The notes under the pieces were generated by a model. The model saw nothing but the letters and a program-made list of their open reading frames with translations. It was not told where the DNA came from and did no database searches. From Streblospio benedicti (taxonomy: Eukaryota; Annelida; Polychaeta; Spionida; Spionidae), in the NCBI GenBank assembly GCA_019095985.1, contig CM032664.1, positions 24,790,611-24,854,610 of the forward strand: DNA of 64,000 nt, given 5' to 3'. Every line of letters begins with the position of its first letter. The first letter of the stretch is position 1. This document shows positions 24,201 through 32,673 of the stretch, piece after piece. The translations under genes were made by a program, and so were the position numbers.

Positions 24201-27200
24201 GATTTATATGGCATTTAAGGTAAAGTTATTTTTATCTTATTGTACTGAAAAGTTATTCTATTATATACAATGAGATAAAAATATCAAGATATTTAACCAG
24301 GTTAGTTTTTTAGATAAATATGTTATGTGATTTTGTGTGGTGAGCCATGTATCTCGGTATTTTTCACACTGATGTTGTGCGTTGAAAACAAATAATCAGA
24401 TATGGATAGGCAAATCACTGTACTATTTTTCACCCGTGTGATATAAGATATAGTAAGCAAGATCATTCCCAATTATATCGAAATATGCACAATGCATTAA
24501 GTGATATCTACAGGTCAAATGTCTCTCCAAATTAAAGGGAGATAATGAGTATTTTTCTAGGTGACACGTGGGAAGAAAATAGAGGACCATGTATGTGTCA
24601 TGGCTAGATACTAAATAAAGTGTAGTACCTAAATGATTTAATAATTTTTACCATAATATTTAATTCTCACATTTTAATGTTATTGCTGTTCTCATCACCT
24701 GTTTTTTCAAGTCAAACAGGAAAAAAACATTTCTAAAAATGGTGATGGAATGGGCAATGGACAATGACAATACCTGCGACTCATTGAACCTTGCTAGCTT
24801 GCCGACGACGAGATGGGCGTGTGTTTTACCTTTATGCAATTGGGTGAATCAAACATTCATTATAATATATCCTATGTTGTTTCAGGCTTGTTTATCGGTT
24901 GGCCACAATGAGGCATCGTTTTTCCACAACGGAAACACATACCTACATATACCTGCATGCTAATTTCAAACCCGCACCATGATGACAGTTCACTGATCAC
25001 ACAACTGGCAAATGAAAAGATCCTCTTTCAGAAACCGAGAGGATCCCATCATGCAACATAATGTTTTTTCAACTGATTTATTCAAATATATACTTTCACA
25101 TACAAGTATTGATGTAGATATTCTGCTGTGAATGTTTTCAATATAATTCATTTAAACCACTACAATAAATTATGAATAATATAATCTCTTGGAAGTGATA
25201 TATTATTTCTAATTTACTGTAGTTGTTTAATTGAATTTACTATTGAATCCCTTTATATAGCCTTACCAATCCATGTATTTATAATAAAAGTGGGTGGAAT
25301 TTCATTTTAAGCTAAATCAGATGTACAGTACAAGTAGGACTTTGTAAGTATTAACACTCGTGGTAATAATGATTCTCTGTATGACCGTACACTCAATAGA
25401 AATATTTAATATCATATTCAATGATGACATTACAGACATTGTGGAAAACGATCTAGAGGATCCTCTCCAAAACCTCTAGGGTCCTTGAAATGGACCGAGC
25501 GTATCCTTGAGAACCGAGAGTGTCCCATGTCCAGGGCACAAATGCCCCCGCCCCCTGCTCCCCACCCACCCACCCCCACCCACACATACACCAGTCATCA
25601 TTGATTTGTCACCTGTGGCCTGTGAATTGAAGCCGTACATGTGTTGTTGGTCTTTGGTCAATTATCAACAAAACAAACAACAAAATCCCCATTCTTTAGT
25701 ATTCATTGGGTGGATATTTTTTTATTCTTTTCTAGTGAGGTGAGCCAAGTTTACAGACATATGTGTACCATTTTTTGTACAATTTATGCCATCACCACAA
25801 ATACACCAAATTCAGTATAGTCCGCCACTTTCCATCTAACATTAGAATTCTATAAGTAAACTACCAGGAGCTGACAGGAATAAAAATTCTCAATTTGCAA
25901 TCCTTGTTTGTGCAGTGAAACTGGGTCTCACTCAACAAACATCCCCACCCAAATTACCAACAGTAGAAATTTTCGAAATAAGTCATTTGAACTAAAGCCT
26001 GTATAGTATTTTATTTTGTCATTGTCAAAAAAATCCATGAACTCTCCATTTTTCCATGTGAAGCTTTTCTTCCAACTCATTCACATTTATGCCTGTCTCA
26101 ATTAACATATTATCTTTTAATTTTCATTCCTATTCTAACATTTTGATTTTATCTACAAGTGATTGTGTTGTTTCCATATTGCCAGTTAAGCAAAATGTGT
26201 GGGATTGTGTGTATCTTTGATAATAATATTTGCCTCTATTGTATTTTGGTATTGAAATGGTCCTCTTTCGTTTGGTGGTTTTCTTTATTAGTGTTTAGTG
26301 TTACTTTATTAAAGATATTGCCATCCTCGACAGTGTTAGAATCGAGATGGTAGAGCGTCAGTTTTAAATATCTTGCTTACCACGTAAGGTTTGAAGTCTT
26401 CGGGTAGGAAATGATTTGAGAATAGTTATGTGCTACCTGTTTTTATCTGTAAGAAGAATTTAATGAAAAAAATAATATTAGCACATTAACATGTGGAATT
26501 GGATTCATTTAGAATTTGCAAAAGTTAATTTGTGTGTAATGCAAATACTTATTACAACATCACATCTATAGGTCTAATATCATCTTCTTGATAATTAGTG
26601 TAACATTACATACAGACCACGTGTCAAACAAATACTCATTATCTTCTCATTAGTGACTGGAAAATTTCAAATTAGCATTTACCAACAAAATGACATTTAC
26701 AGCAAAGGTATCAATCATATAATACTAATAAGATACTATTAGCAAGTAAGCTTTAAAATGGCGTATGACAACCTTATAAGCCCATCTGTGCCCCCCCCCG
26801 CCCCTATTTGTGAGTAAAGTTGAAGTAGTCAGCTAGTTGAAGTACACATTCTAGCATCCACCCCATGGTAGTTAGATTCATTAAGAGCTTTAGACTGACT
26901 TAGGTCAGGTACGTTCCTTGCTCACACTCTCCTACGTAGTTACGTTACAGCTAGTGCGTGTGTTATATAATTATATGTTTCTTGACTTAGGCAGCTATAG
27001 CCAAAACATTTTTGAGGGTTGATGATGTAAGTTTCATTGAAAACAAGGAAACCCATTTTGATATCCTCCGTCAACTTTGTAATTTCATCTTTTTATGAAA
27101 GTGGGAAATGAACGAGATCTTGTTTCGTGCCGTTTACTCCTTTGTTTTTGTAGCCAGTCTTTTGTTCATTGGTTCTCTTAATAATGCCATGAGTTATTGA

Positions 27201-29923
27201 AAAATTACAAAGTCAAATTTTGTAATTTGAATGCATAATGCAGGAAATGTGATTTCGATTGAAACTCGCAAAAAAGTGTTTGCTTCTTCTAATGATTTTA
27301 TAATTACCTTTGTTAAAATAACGTTTGCCATTTCCTGCAGGAAATTCAGAAAGAATATTATCATTAATAAGCTTGATAATTGTCTTTTGCAAACAAGTTT
27401 TTCTTAAAAACACAGTTTATTACATTTTGTAATTTGAAAATAGTGTTGATGTTTGCAACATTAATTGTCTGTGAAGATACAAGTACGTTGAAAATTGACC
27501 GAGAAAGAAGGGATTCAACTTTGCGTCTCTGAAGTGCCGCTTCACTTGTCGGCTCGGCACATGACGCCATTCCGAGTCCAACAATTTTGAACATGTTCAA
27601 AATGTGTTGAGGAATATACTGTTTAGTTGAGGTTCGTTACAAACAGTTTTGTTGCGACTAGGAATCGCAGAACATTCGCACATACATGTACACTTCGTTT
27701 GGCACAGCAGCTCATGACAACGAGCATTTTTACTACATTCAATGCCGTCCCAATATTAGCCCAAGTTGACAACCTGGCCAAAATTGTGACAAATGATTAG
27801 GTCTTTTCAAGTCTTTTGGTTTGCAGGCGTGATCCAGTGTGCCGATAAAGTGATGCCATTTTAAAACCTTTCCTTGATGCCATAGGCCTGTGTTGGCTAA
27901 AAAGGGGTGCGAGGACGTTGAAGTTGTCTAATGCATCGTGACCATTTTACATCTGCTACTTTAAGCAGAAAAAAATGGGGTGTCACCAGTTATACTAATG
28001 TCACATTTACAACTGAAAATTGCATTTTTTTTCGTCCTTCGATACAAAATACTGCACACATTTGTAATATGATATCTTTCTGTGTTAAAAAACCTAAATC
28101 AGTTGCCATATAAAATACAAATATAATTTGACAAACAAAATCATCGTGCATCACAGAGACTAACATTAACGTTTTTTACGGCGGGTCGCAGGGCATTTAA
28201 AGGTCTGAATATTACATGAAGGTGTTAGGATGAAATATGTATTTTTAAAGTATTTCTAATTTACGTTATTAATGAAAATAAAGACATATACGTGTTTCCC
28301 AGTGCTTGCGGAAACATTTTCACACTTCTCTCTCTCACACACGTCTTTTTAGCAAGCATATTTCTAGCAATGATAGATATAGCTGAAGACAGGTTTTACC
28401 CTAAGCTTCCATATGACTATATCAAGTGGCCCTGGCGGGACTCGAACTCATGACCCCAAGGTTGTGAGACCAGAATGATACCATCATCCCAAGCAGCCTT
28501 GGGGTTGTGAGTCCCGCCAGGGCCACTTGATATAGTCAAATGAAAGCTTCGGGTTGTAAAACCTGTCTTCGGCTATATCTATCATTGGTAGAAATATGCT
28601 TGCTAAAAAGACGCGAGAGAGAGAGAAATGTGAAAATGTTTCCGCAAGCACTGGGAAACACATATATATATCATTCAATAGCACTAAACATGCTAATAAG
28701 ACCTTCCCAAAATTTCGTCCTCGTGTGGAATTCGAACCCACGACCTCTGTGTTGAGATGATAACAGACCAAGTATGTAAGCTGGGGGTTACAGAGACAAC
28801 GGTTCAGCCATGTAACCTTTTAACAACTCGCTTCTTGAGATGATGGTATCATTCTGGTCTCACAACATTGGGGTCGTGAGTTTGAGTCCCCCCAGGGCCA
28901 TTTGATATAGTCAAATGGAAGCTTAGGATTGTAAAACCTGTCTTCAGCTATATCTATCATTGGTAGAAATATGCTTGCTAAAAAGACGTGAAGGGGAGAG
29001 AAGTGTGAAAATGAAAATAAAGACGTGTAGATTAAATTATGTAGGTTATTCAGATTTTTAAACGAGAATAATCAGGTTTATGGCACATGTTATCTTCCTT
29101 AGGGTGTGAGACTATAGATAAATCTTCGTCTTATAATATATGGTTGCTTATGGATGAAGAGTTGATACAGTGGCTGAAAATTTTAATTCCACTCTTTCAA
29201 CAGTAGCTAAAATCTAGTTGATAAATCACCAAATGGGGTCTGGAAAATACAGCATGCATGCTGTAAAAGATTATTATTATAACAAAGGGAATTCTATTCT
29301 CATTTTTCTGCCAAGCAAGCTCCTGCCACTGTATTGACATAACTGACATAGCAGCCCGCTGCTTGGGATGATGGTATCATTCTGGTCTCACAACCTTGGG
29401 GTCGTGAGTTCGAGTCCCGTCAGGGCCACTTGATATAGTTAAAATGGAAGATGTCTCTTCAGCTATGCCAATACAGTGGCAGGAGCTTGCTTGGCAGAAA
29501 AGTGAGAATAGAATTGAATTCACAAGCAAGACTTGGGAAAAAATGTATACAATTATTCATATAGCAAAGGGGTTGTTGGACATTAATTTTCCTTTGAAAT
29601 AGTTCCGAAGTAATTATTGAAAAACTTCTTTTAAATATGAGCTCTAACAAAGCCACTGAAAATGATAATTTGCCAGCTAAATTTGTCATGTTTGAGAAGT
29701 TAATGCAGCTCTTCTCATGTTGACAAATAACGCGTCTTATATCTACAACAACTAAAATGTTTTAGTTGTTGTTTTAACAACCAACAACCATCGTTTCAAT
29801 ATTTGAAATATTAAAGGCAACAGAAATTTAAAAGCAAGACAGCCGGTAGTTGATTTTAGAAATGAATAAAAGGCAAACAATCTGACCTTGCACCAGCGCC
29901 GCCAGCAGAAGGAGAGACCACAT
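12078..29923 (-). CDS. Methuselah-like (secretin-family) GPCR with N-terminal somatomedin-B domain, whole gene
   Basis: The coding exons, in gene order, are 29923-29887, 23665-23506, 20735-20504, 19688-18249, 17410-17314, 16917-16724, 15620-15486, 14401-14201, 13912-13773 and 12207-12078. All junctions are GT-AG with matching phases, giving 2766 bases or about 921 aa. The order is: signal peptide (about 1-13), somatomedin-B (Cys 24 to 59), a Cys-rich and N-glycosylation-rich ectodomain (to about 620), seven membrane helices (about 624-875), and a Ser/Thr-rich cytoplasmic tail. Methuselah-type receptors are plasma-membrane family B receptors. The ligand cannot be inferred. A GPS autocleavage motif is not evident, as is usual for this family. 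A paralogous 5' end at 404-1479 suggests a cluster. Confidence 0.9.
12400..12880 (+). other. Possible decayed LINE 3' region within receptor intron 10
   Basis: AT-rich sequence with short open stretches such as NNCIIELQNRLLHKVN and an AATAAA-like 3' end near 12790. It resembles the 3' part of a non-LTR element but is too eroded to assign. Confidence 0.2.
12933..12980 (+). repeat. (CAAA)n microsatellite
   Basis: About twelve near-perfect tetranucleotide units with CACA interruptions. Confidence 0.9.
13451..13559 (+). repeat. Inverted-repeat partner C1
   Basis: About 109 bases, roughly 90% identical by eye to the reverse complement of 17437-17545. It lies in receptor intron 10, while its partner lies in intron 5, so the pair brackets the exons for the seven-helix domain. 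It is probably two copies of one short interspersed element. Confidence 0.7.
13703..13912 (-). CDS. Receptor exon 10: helices 6 and 7, with alternative read-through end
   Basis: It reads LTVVTGLPWIVGLLANIG and on through two hydrophobic segments to FVTFVCK. The acceptor AG is at 13913-13914. A donor (AGAG then GTACTC) ends the main form at 13773 in phase 2, matching exon 11. If unspliced, the frame continues for about 23 more residues to a TAA at 13703-13705, giving a shorter 901-aa form without the Ser/Thr-rich tail. Confidence 0.85.
   Translation of the reverse strand: MTVVTGLPWIVGLLANIGAMGLALWYLFILLNAGQGVFIFVTFVCKRYSFVLQNDLISINGPMGVKIIQ
14201..14401 (-). CDS. Receptor exon 9: second outer loop, helix 5
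   Basis: 67 codons, phase 0 at both ends. It begins LCWVRPGLFVLYMVGAPL. The Cys-Trp after helix 4 is the conserved outer-loop motif that pairs with the Cys at the top of helix 3. It ends in the basic third inner loop and the start of helix 6. Confidence 0.9.
15486..15620 (-). CDS. Receptor exon 8: helix 4
   Basis: 45 codons, phase 0 at both ends, reading APMKRRTIWIVLYSLYAWGG. The Trp and Pro within the helix fit family B helix 4. The donor GTAAGC is at 15485-15480. Confidence 0.9.
16724..16917 (-). CDS. Receptor exon 7: helices 2 and 3
   Basis: Enters in phase 1 and leaves in phase 0. It includes CRVLAVFQHTMWLAVFCWTN, with the helix-3 Cys and the aromatic-rich Trp-Leu-Ala-x-Phe-Cys-Trp pattern typical of Methuselah and other family B receptors. 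Confidence 0.92.
17314..17410 (-). CDS. Receptor exon 6: helix 1
   Basis: 32 codons plus one base. It reads GYLTVTTVSLSLVLAVTTTA and ends LRTQPG, matching the LRT-x-PG turn after helix 1 in Methuselah-like receptors. The donor is GTACAG. Confidence 0.9.
17437..17545 (-). repeat. Inverted-repeat partner C2
   Basis: Reverse-complement copy of 13451-13559, in receptor intron 5. Confidence 0.7.
17740..18240 (+). repeat. Copy of the TTTGCCAATTAAAG repeat family
   Basis: It contains ACTTTGCCAATTAAAGCGTG, a CCAGAGGGCC stretch, and then TTTAGCAACGCTGTGCTCC. These are the same landmarks, in the same order, as the longer array at 37050-37920. It lies in receptor intron 5 and includes a long C run at about 17963-17980. 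Confidence 0.6.
18249..19688 (-). CDS. Receptor exon 5: main ectodomain
   Basis: 480 codons in one exon, phase 0 at both ends. The acceptor GCAG is at 19689-19692 and the donor GTATGATA starts at 18248. It begins LLFRNWYCASCHKANLSS, the Tyr-Cys-x-x-Cys-His signature found in the N-terminal domain of such receptors. It then has about twenty cysteines and many N-x-S/T sites and no membrane segment. One long ectodomain exon is common in this family. Confidence 0.92.
20504..20735 (-). CDS. Receptor exon 4: ectodomain start
   Basis: One base plus 77 codons. It reads LSREEVVSKHKMISNC, then FLMVVRCPP and DLRARCEE, and ends VYGNEEQ. It joins in frame to LLFRNWYCASC of exon 5, a junction seen in Methuselah-like ectodomains (CPP, then RC, then a Tyr-rich strand and YC-x-x-CH). 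Confidence 0.88.
20929..22204 (+). mobile_element. PIF/Harbinger-like DNA transposon remnant, about 1.28 kb
   Basis: Inverted ends of about 65 bp begin GACCCCCATTTCACATGGCC on the left and GGCCCCCATTTCACATGGCC when the right end is read inward. The 3-base flanks TAA and TTA resemble the TWA target of PIF/Harbinger. Inside, at about 21780-21890, a frame reads QQRRPYTQTRFWVRP, like the Arg-rich W-V-R-P start of HARBI1-type nucleases, and then stops. No DDE core remains. It lies in receptor intron 3. Confidence 0.65.
22205..23505. other. Receptor intron 3, remainder
   Basis: AT-rich intron sequence. No further exon or element that I can support. Confidence 0.5.
23506..23665 (-). CDS. Receptor exon 3: somatomedin-B domain
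   Basis: 160 bases; enters in phase 1 and leaves in phase 2. The acceptor AG is at 23666-23667 and the donor GTGAGT at 23505. The eight cysteines have the somatomedin-B spacing: C-QGW-C, ten residues, C-F-C-DSA-C, five residues, CC-YDYQAT-C. Somatomedin-B is an extracellular protein-binding knot. A single symmetric-looking exon for the domain suggests it was acquired by exon shuffling. Confidence 0.88.
23713..24117. repeat. TTTCCCACTTAA-type satellite-like element
   Basis: Short imperfect units built on TTTCCCACT and ACCACTTAA repeat irregularly for about 400 bases. The two ends form an imperfect inverted pair: GGGGGGTCCTGATACC, and inward from the right GGAGGGTGCCGATTCC. It may be a MITE whose interior expanded as a minisatellite. 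It lies in receptor intron 2, next to the somatomedin-B exon. Confidence 0.5.
24118..27544. other. Receptor intron 2, unique-looking part
   Basis: No exon in either strand that I can support. A CCCACC-type simple repeat lies at about 25558-25585, and C-rich runs near 26790. Confidence 0.45.
27545..27780 (-). mobile_element. TTAA MITE family, partial copy 2 (reverse)
   Basis: The reverse complement shares GCGAATGTTCTGCGAT, CTAGTCGCA and TTTTGAACATGTTCAA with the complete copy at 38771-39097. The ends are not preserved. Confidence 0.55.
28284..28671. repeat. Large imperfect palindrome made of two tRNA-headed SINE copies
   Basis: Two arms of about 190 bases run from TGTTTCCCAGTGCTTGCGG inward to the tRNA-like head and back. 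Read on the minus strand, the left arm has GTTCGAGTCCC-type box B sequence (GAGTTCGAGTCCCGCC) after GGATGATGGTATCATTC. The right arm lacks most of the head. The transcript would form a long hairpin. It lies in receptor intron 2. Confidence 0.65.
28697..28795 (-). repeat. tRNA-like SINE head, second type
   Basis: Read on the minus strand: GTCGTGGGTTCGAATTCC, a consensus RNA polymerase III box B, after AACCCCCAGCTTAC. The head differs from its neighbours, so this is another SINE family or an eroded tRNA copy. Confidence 0.45.
28830..29011 (+). repeat. tRNA-headed SINE, forward copy
   Basis: It contains GATGATGGTATCATTCTGG, then GTCGTGAGTTTGAGTCC (box B-like), then the family body TTGATATAGTCAAATGGAAG and the tail region up to AAAGACGTG. 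It is the same family as the arms at 28284-28671. Confidence 0.65.
29289..29520. repeat. SINE copy between inverted flanks
   Basis: A SINE head and start of body (29355-29450) lie between inverted copies of about 50 bases (29290-29340 and 29466-29520, around GCCAAGCAAGCTCCTGCC). This is a second hairpin structure involving this SINE family. Confidence 0.55.
29887..29923 (-). CDS. Receptor exon 2, coding part: signal peptide
   Basis: The exon spans 29887-30034 and the ATG is at 29923-29921. It reads MWSLLLLAALVQ plus one base of the next codon, joining to the second and third codon bases at the start of exon 3 to give Gly. The acceptor is preceded by a textbook branch site TACTAAC and a C-rich tract (about 30037-30060). 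The donor is GTCAGA. Confidence 0.85.
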
Positions 29924-30599
29924 GACTGGTTGGCAGCGTCTGACTGTCGCCGCCACCACCGGTGTACCGCCGCCGTCACGGAAATCAATAACCCGGGTGT
30001 GTGAGGCGCCGATGCCTCAACGTGACAGCAATACCTGGTGTGGGGGGATGGGTTAGTAAAACCTCTCTTATAAGATAACTGGAGGGTTTGACTCGAGTGA
30101 TGTTAGTGATGCTGTTTATTTATTTCAAAAGTACAATTGCTACAGTAGTGCCTCCAATTAGAACCATATCCATAATTAGGAAGCACCTCTATATATAATA
30201 AAACCATTTCTCATATCGCAAGCATTCATAAAGTGATGTTTGTGAGGCCACATTGAAAGACCGCCTGAGGCCAGTCACTCGTGGTCTTAAATATAGCGTC
30301 TCTACTGTATATCTAAGACCCTTATTGAGTTTTAAGTCATGACCATGCCCCACCACCCAAAGCAGGTCTACTGTGATAGTTTGTAGAACGTGGTAATTAG
30401 TTAGCATTATGGAAGTGATTTGGAGTTCGAATCTAAGTAGAGACAATGCGAAACAGTTGCAGCAATTTTTTTATATTTATATCTTAAGCTCGCAAAAGGC
30501 AAGCAAAGTGAACACGCGGAACCATAACACTTTTACGTTAATCTACATAATAAATCATTCTGATAAATAATAAGATGGGATAATGTGCATTATACTCAC

Positions 30600-30740
30600 T
30601 TCAAGCTCAAGTTAAATGGGTCCTACTGTACACAAAATTCTATAAGAAGTGGAGGATGAATCTTCCCGTCTAAATTCCACAACCTTAGAATCCTACTGCA
30701 ATAGTCACTGTGTCTCGTGCGCTCACAGTCACTGCTGTAG
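30600..30740 (-). other. Receptor exon 1, 5'UTR (non-coding)
   Basis: It starts about 28 bases after the TATA box and ends at the donor GTGAGTA (30599-30593). It is conserved in the paralogous copy at 1288-1420. The exact start is inferred. Confidence 0.65.
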
Positions 30741-30765
30741 ATGAGTGTGCAGTTCTGTCGCTCAC

Positions 30766-30798
30766 TTTATACAGCAGCGCCATGGAGCAGACGATTGG
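30766..30798 (-). promoter_or_regulatory. TATA/CCAAT promoter of the receptor gene
   Basis: On the minus strand TATAAA is at 30771-30766 and CCAAT at 30798-30794. Both, and the bases between them, are kept in the duplicated copy, while the introns have drifted. Confidence 0.75.
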
Positions 30799-31179
30799 TG
30801 AAACTCGCTTGCTTTTGGGCGGGATTATTCTCCGTTAAGTTAAACTTAGATCTTATGATGGGCCTATATCACCCATGGCTGTTGTAGCCCTGTGGTGAAC
30901 AGGTCCTCCAATATCAAGAAAGGACTCCCCTTCAGTGGACCCGTAGCTTTTTTCTAGATAACGATGTAACGCTTTCACATTGTTGCCATGACCTATCAAC
31001 TAGATACCCGCCAAGCACAACCAAACATAGTGTTAATAGCAATTGACCAAATTTACTAAAGAGTAATTTCGCCAAAGGCTTGACAAAGCAATTTCAGAAA
31101 AGCGATCAAAGATCACTGTCTTTGAAAGAGGTTATATTTAACATATCAAATATATAGCTGATCAAGGACAATTGACCAA

Positions 31180-31330
31180 TAAATTCACCAGCCCGTGAAT
31201 TTCTTCAAAATCTACTTTGTAATCTAAAGAGGCCATAAATATAAATACGCTAATAGAATGACAATACAATACAACTGCTCTACATGGCCACGGGAGCGTT
31301 GATATCAAGCGATCTGCACAGAGACGTGGT
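31180..31330 (+). repeat. Dispersed repeat D, copy 1
   Basis: It shares CCGTGAATTTCTTCAAAA, then AATACAACTGCTCTACATG-like sequence and a GCACAG end, with 39365-39520. There is no coding potential, and its family is unknown to me. Confidence 0.6.
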
Positions 31331-31842
31331 CTCTATACCGAGGTTCATGACAGTCTCGTTATAGAAGTTAGAAGCAGTGAAAACTGTCCTCTTGAAGAGA
31401 TGGTCTCTGTCTAGAGAGGGTCTATATTGAAGGTTAAACCGGTTCACTTATCATTTACCGGTCACCTCGACATTTACATTTGTGCTTAAATGCATATTAT
31501 TAAAACATCAATTTTGAAGCAGTGGAATGTTGGCTCTAGGGTCACAGTACAAAGTTCAATATTCGAATAAGGAACTGGGTGCAATTAGGTGGAGGCATAG
31601 ACATTCACCTCTGGACATTACGTTCTTGGTAGATTCTGATTGTATAAAGACAGAAACACCACTTATTTACATATTTTATTTACAAACGGTATATGTCATT
31701 AGTATATATTCCTCATTATTACTATTATACTCTATTACACATATGCAGCTATGCGAACATATCCCTAAGTCGGCAAGTGAACAATGCGATTCTTATATTA
31801 CCTCCCCGAATGTTGACGGACATTGGAATGTGTATATGTATT

Positions 31843-32003
31843 CATAGGCAGATCCAGGTTTTCGGAAAACGGGGGGCGCACTTAAGGAAAAGAAGGGGCG
31901 CACTTACGGGATTTCATGAAAAACCCTATGAAAATAAAGTATTTTGATGGGAAAAGGGGGGGCGCACCCCCTGCGCCACCCCCACCACCTGGCTCTGCCT
32001 ATG
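31843..32003 (+). mobile_element. MITE family A, copy 2
   Basis: It starts CATAGGCAGATCCAGG and ends CTGGCTCTGCCTATG. The 5-base flanks GTATT and TTATT differ by one base and may be a target duplication. It carries the same G-runs and AAAGTATTTTGATGGG as the other copies. Confidence 0.78.
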
Positions 32004-32357
32004 TTATTTGTTGCTTCAGGTACCGATCATCTAGTCATTAGGATCTGCCTCAGATTTATGGATCATCATACACATAGCTTATGAATTTCCATTCTAATGT
32101 TGAGTTTTATGTTATGCTACTCTCAACCAAAACATTTAATTAACGCTATGACATTGGCATTGAGGTGCCATTAAATTAAGTGGCCTATAAAATTTGTACT
32201 GTATACGCATTGATAATCACGAGAATTTCTTTATACGTACCCAGTCACTGCTGCATATACACAAAACAAGGCAATGAATACATTTTATGCAACCCATCGT
32301 CCTATATACATGACAAACAAATCTGTTTCCTTCAATGAGTTCATCGTGTTGGTTATA

Positions 32358-32673
32358 TCAATCGATCTAAATTTTTCTTCAATCACAACACTGAATTTTA
32401 CTTTATTATTTATTATTTACAGTTTCGGACAAATGACTATGTCCACCTTCAGAATCTCACACTCTGCGTGTCAGTTCGAGCTAATTCCCATTGTCATAAT
32501 GGAGTGCAACCCTAACATGTGTACGACTCCATTATGACAAAGGGAAGTCAATCAGATTCACATGGGCAGTGTGAGATTCTGAAGATGGACATAGACATTT
32601 GCTGAAACTGTAAATAATAAATAATGATATCAAATTCAGTGTTGTGGTGTAAGAAAACTGTAGGTCGATAAAC
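32358..32673. repeat. Palindromic element, about 315 bp
   Basis: The arms share CACTGAATTT, TATTATTTACAGTTTC, AGAATCTCACACT and ATTCCCATTGTCATAATGGA in inverted order around a short centre near 32510. It is a foldback-type element without coding frame. Confidence 0.7.

Larger units (their letters stand above)
29790..30965 (-). repeat. Segmental duplication, copy 2 (receptor 5' end)
   Basis: Diverged direct copy of 310-1840. It carries the active-looking promoter, 5'UTR exon, first intron and signal-peptide exon of the receptor gene that runs leftward from here. Confidence 0.8.

Noticed and set aside
28837-28915. tRNA gene
   Set aside because: Box B is good, but the cloverleaf is incomplete and the same head recurs with a shared non-tRNA body, which marks a SINE.
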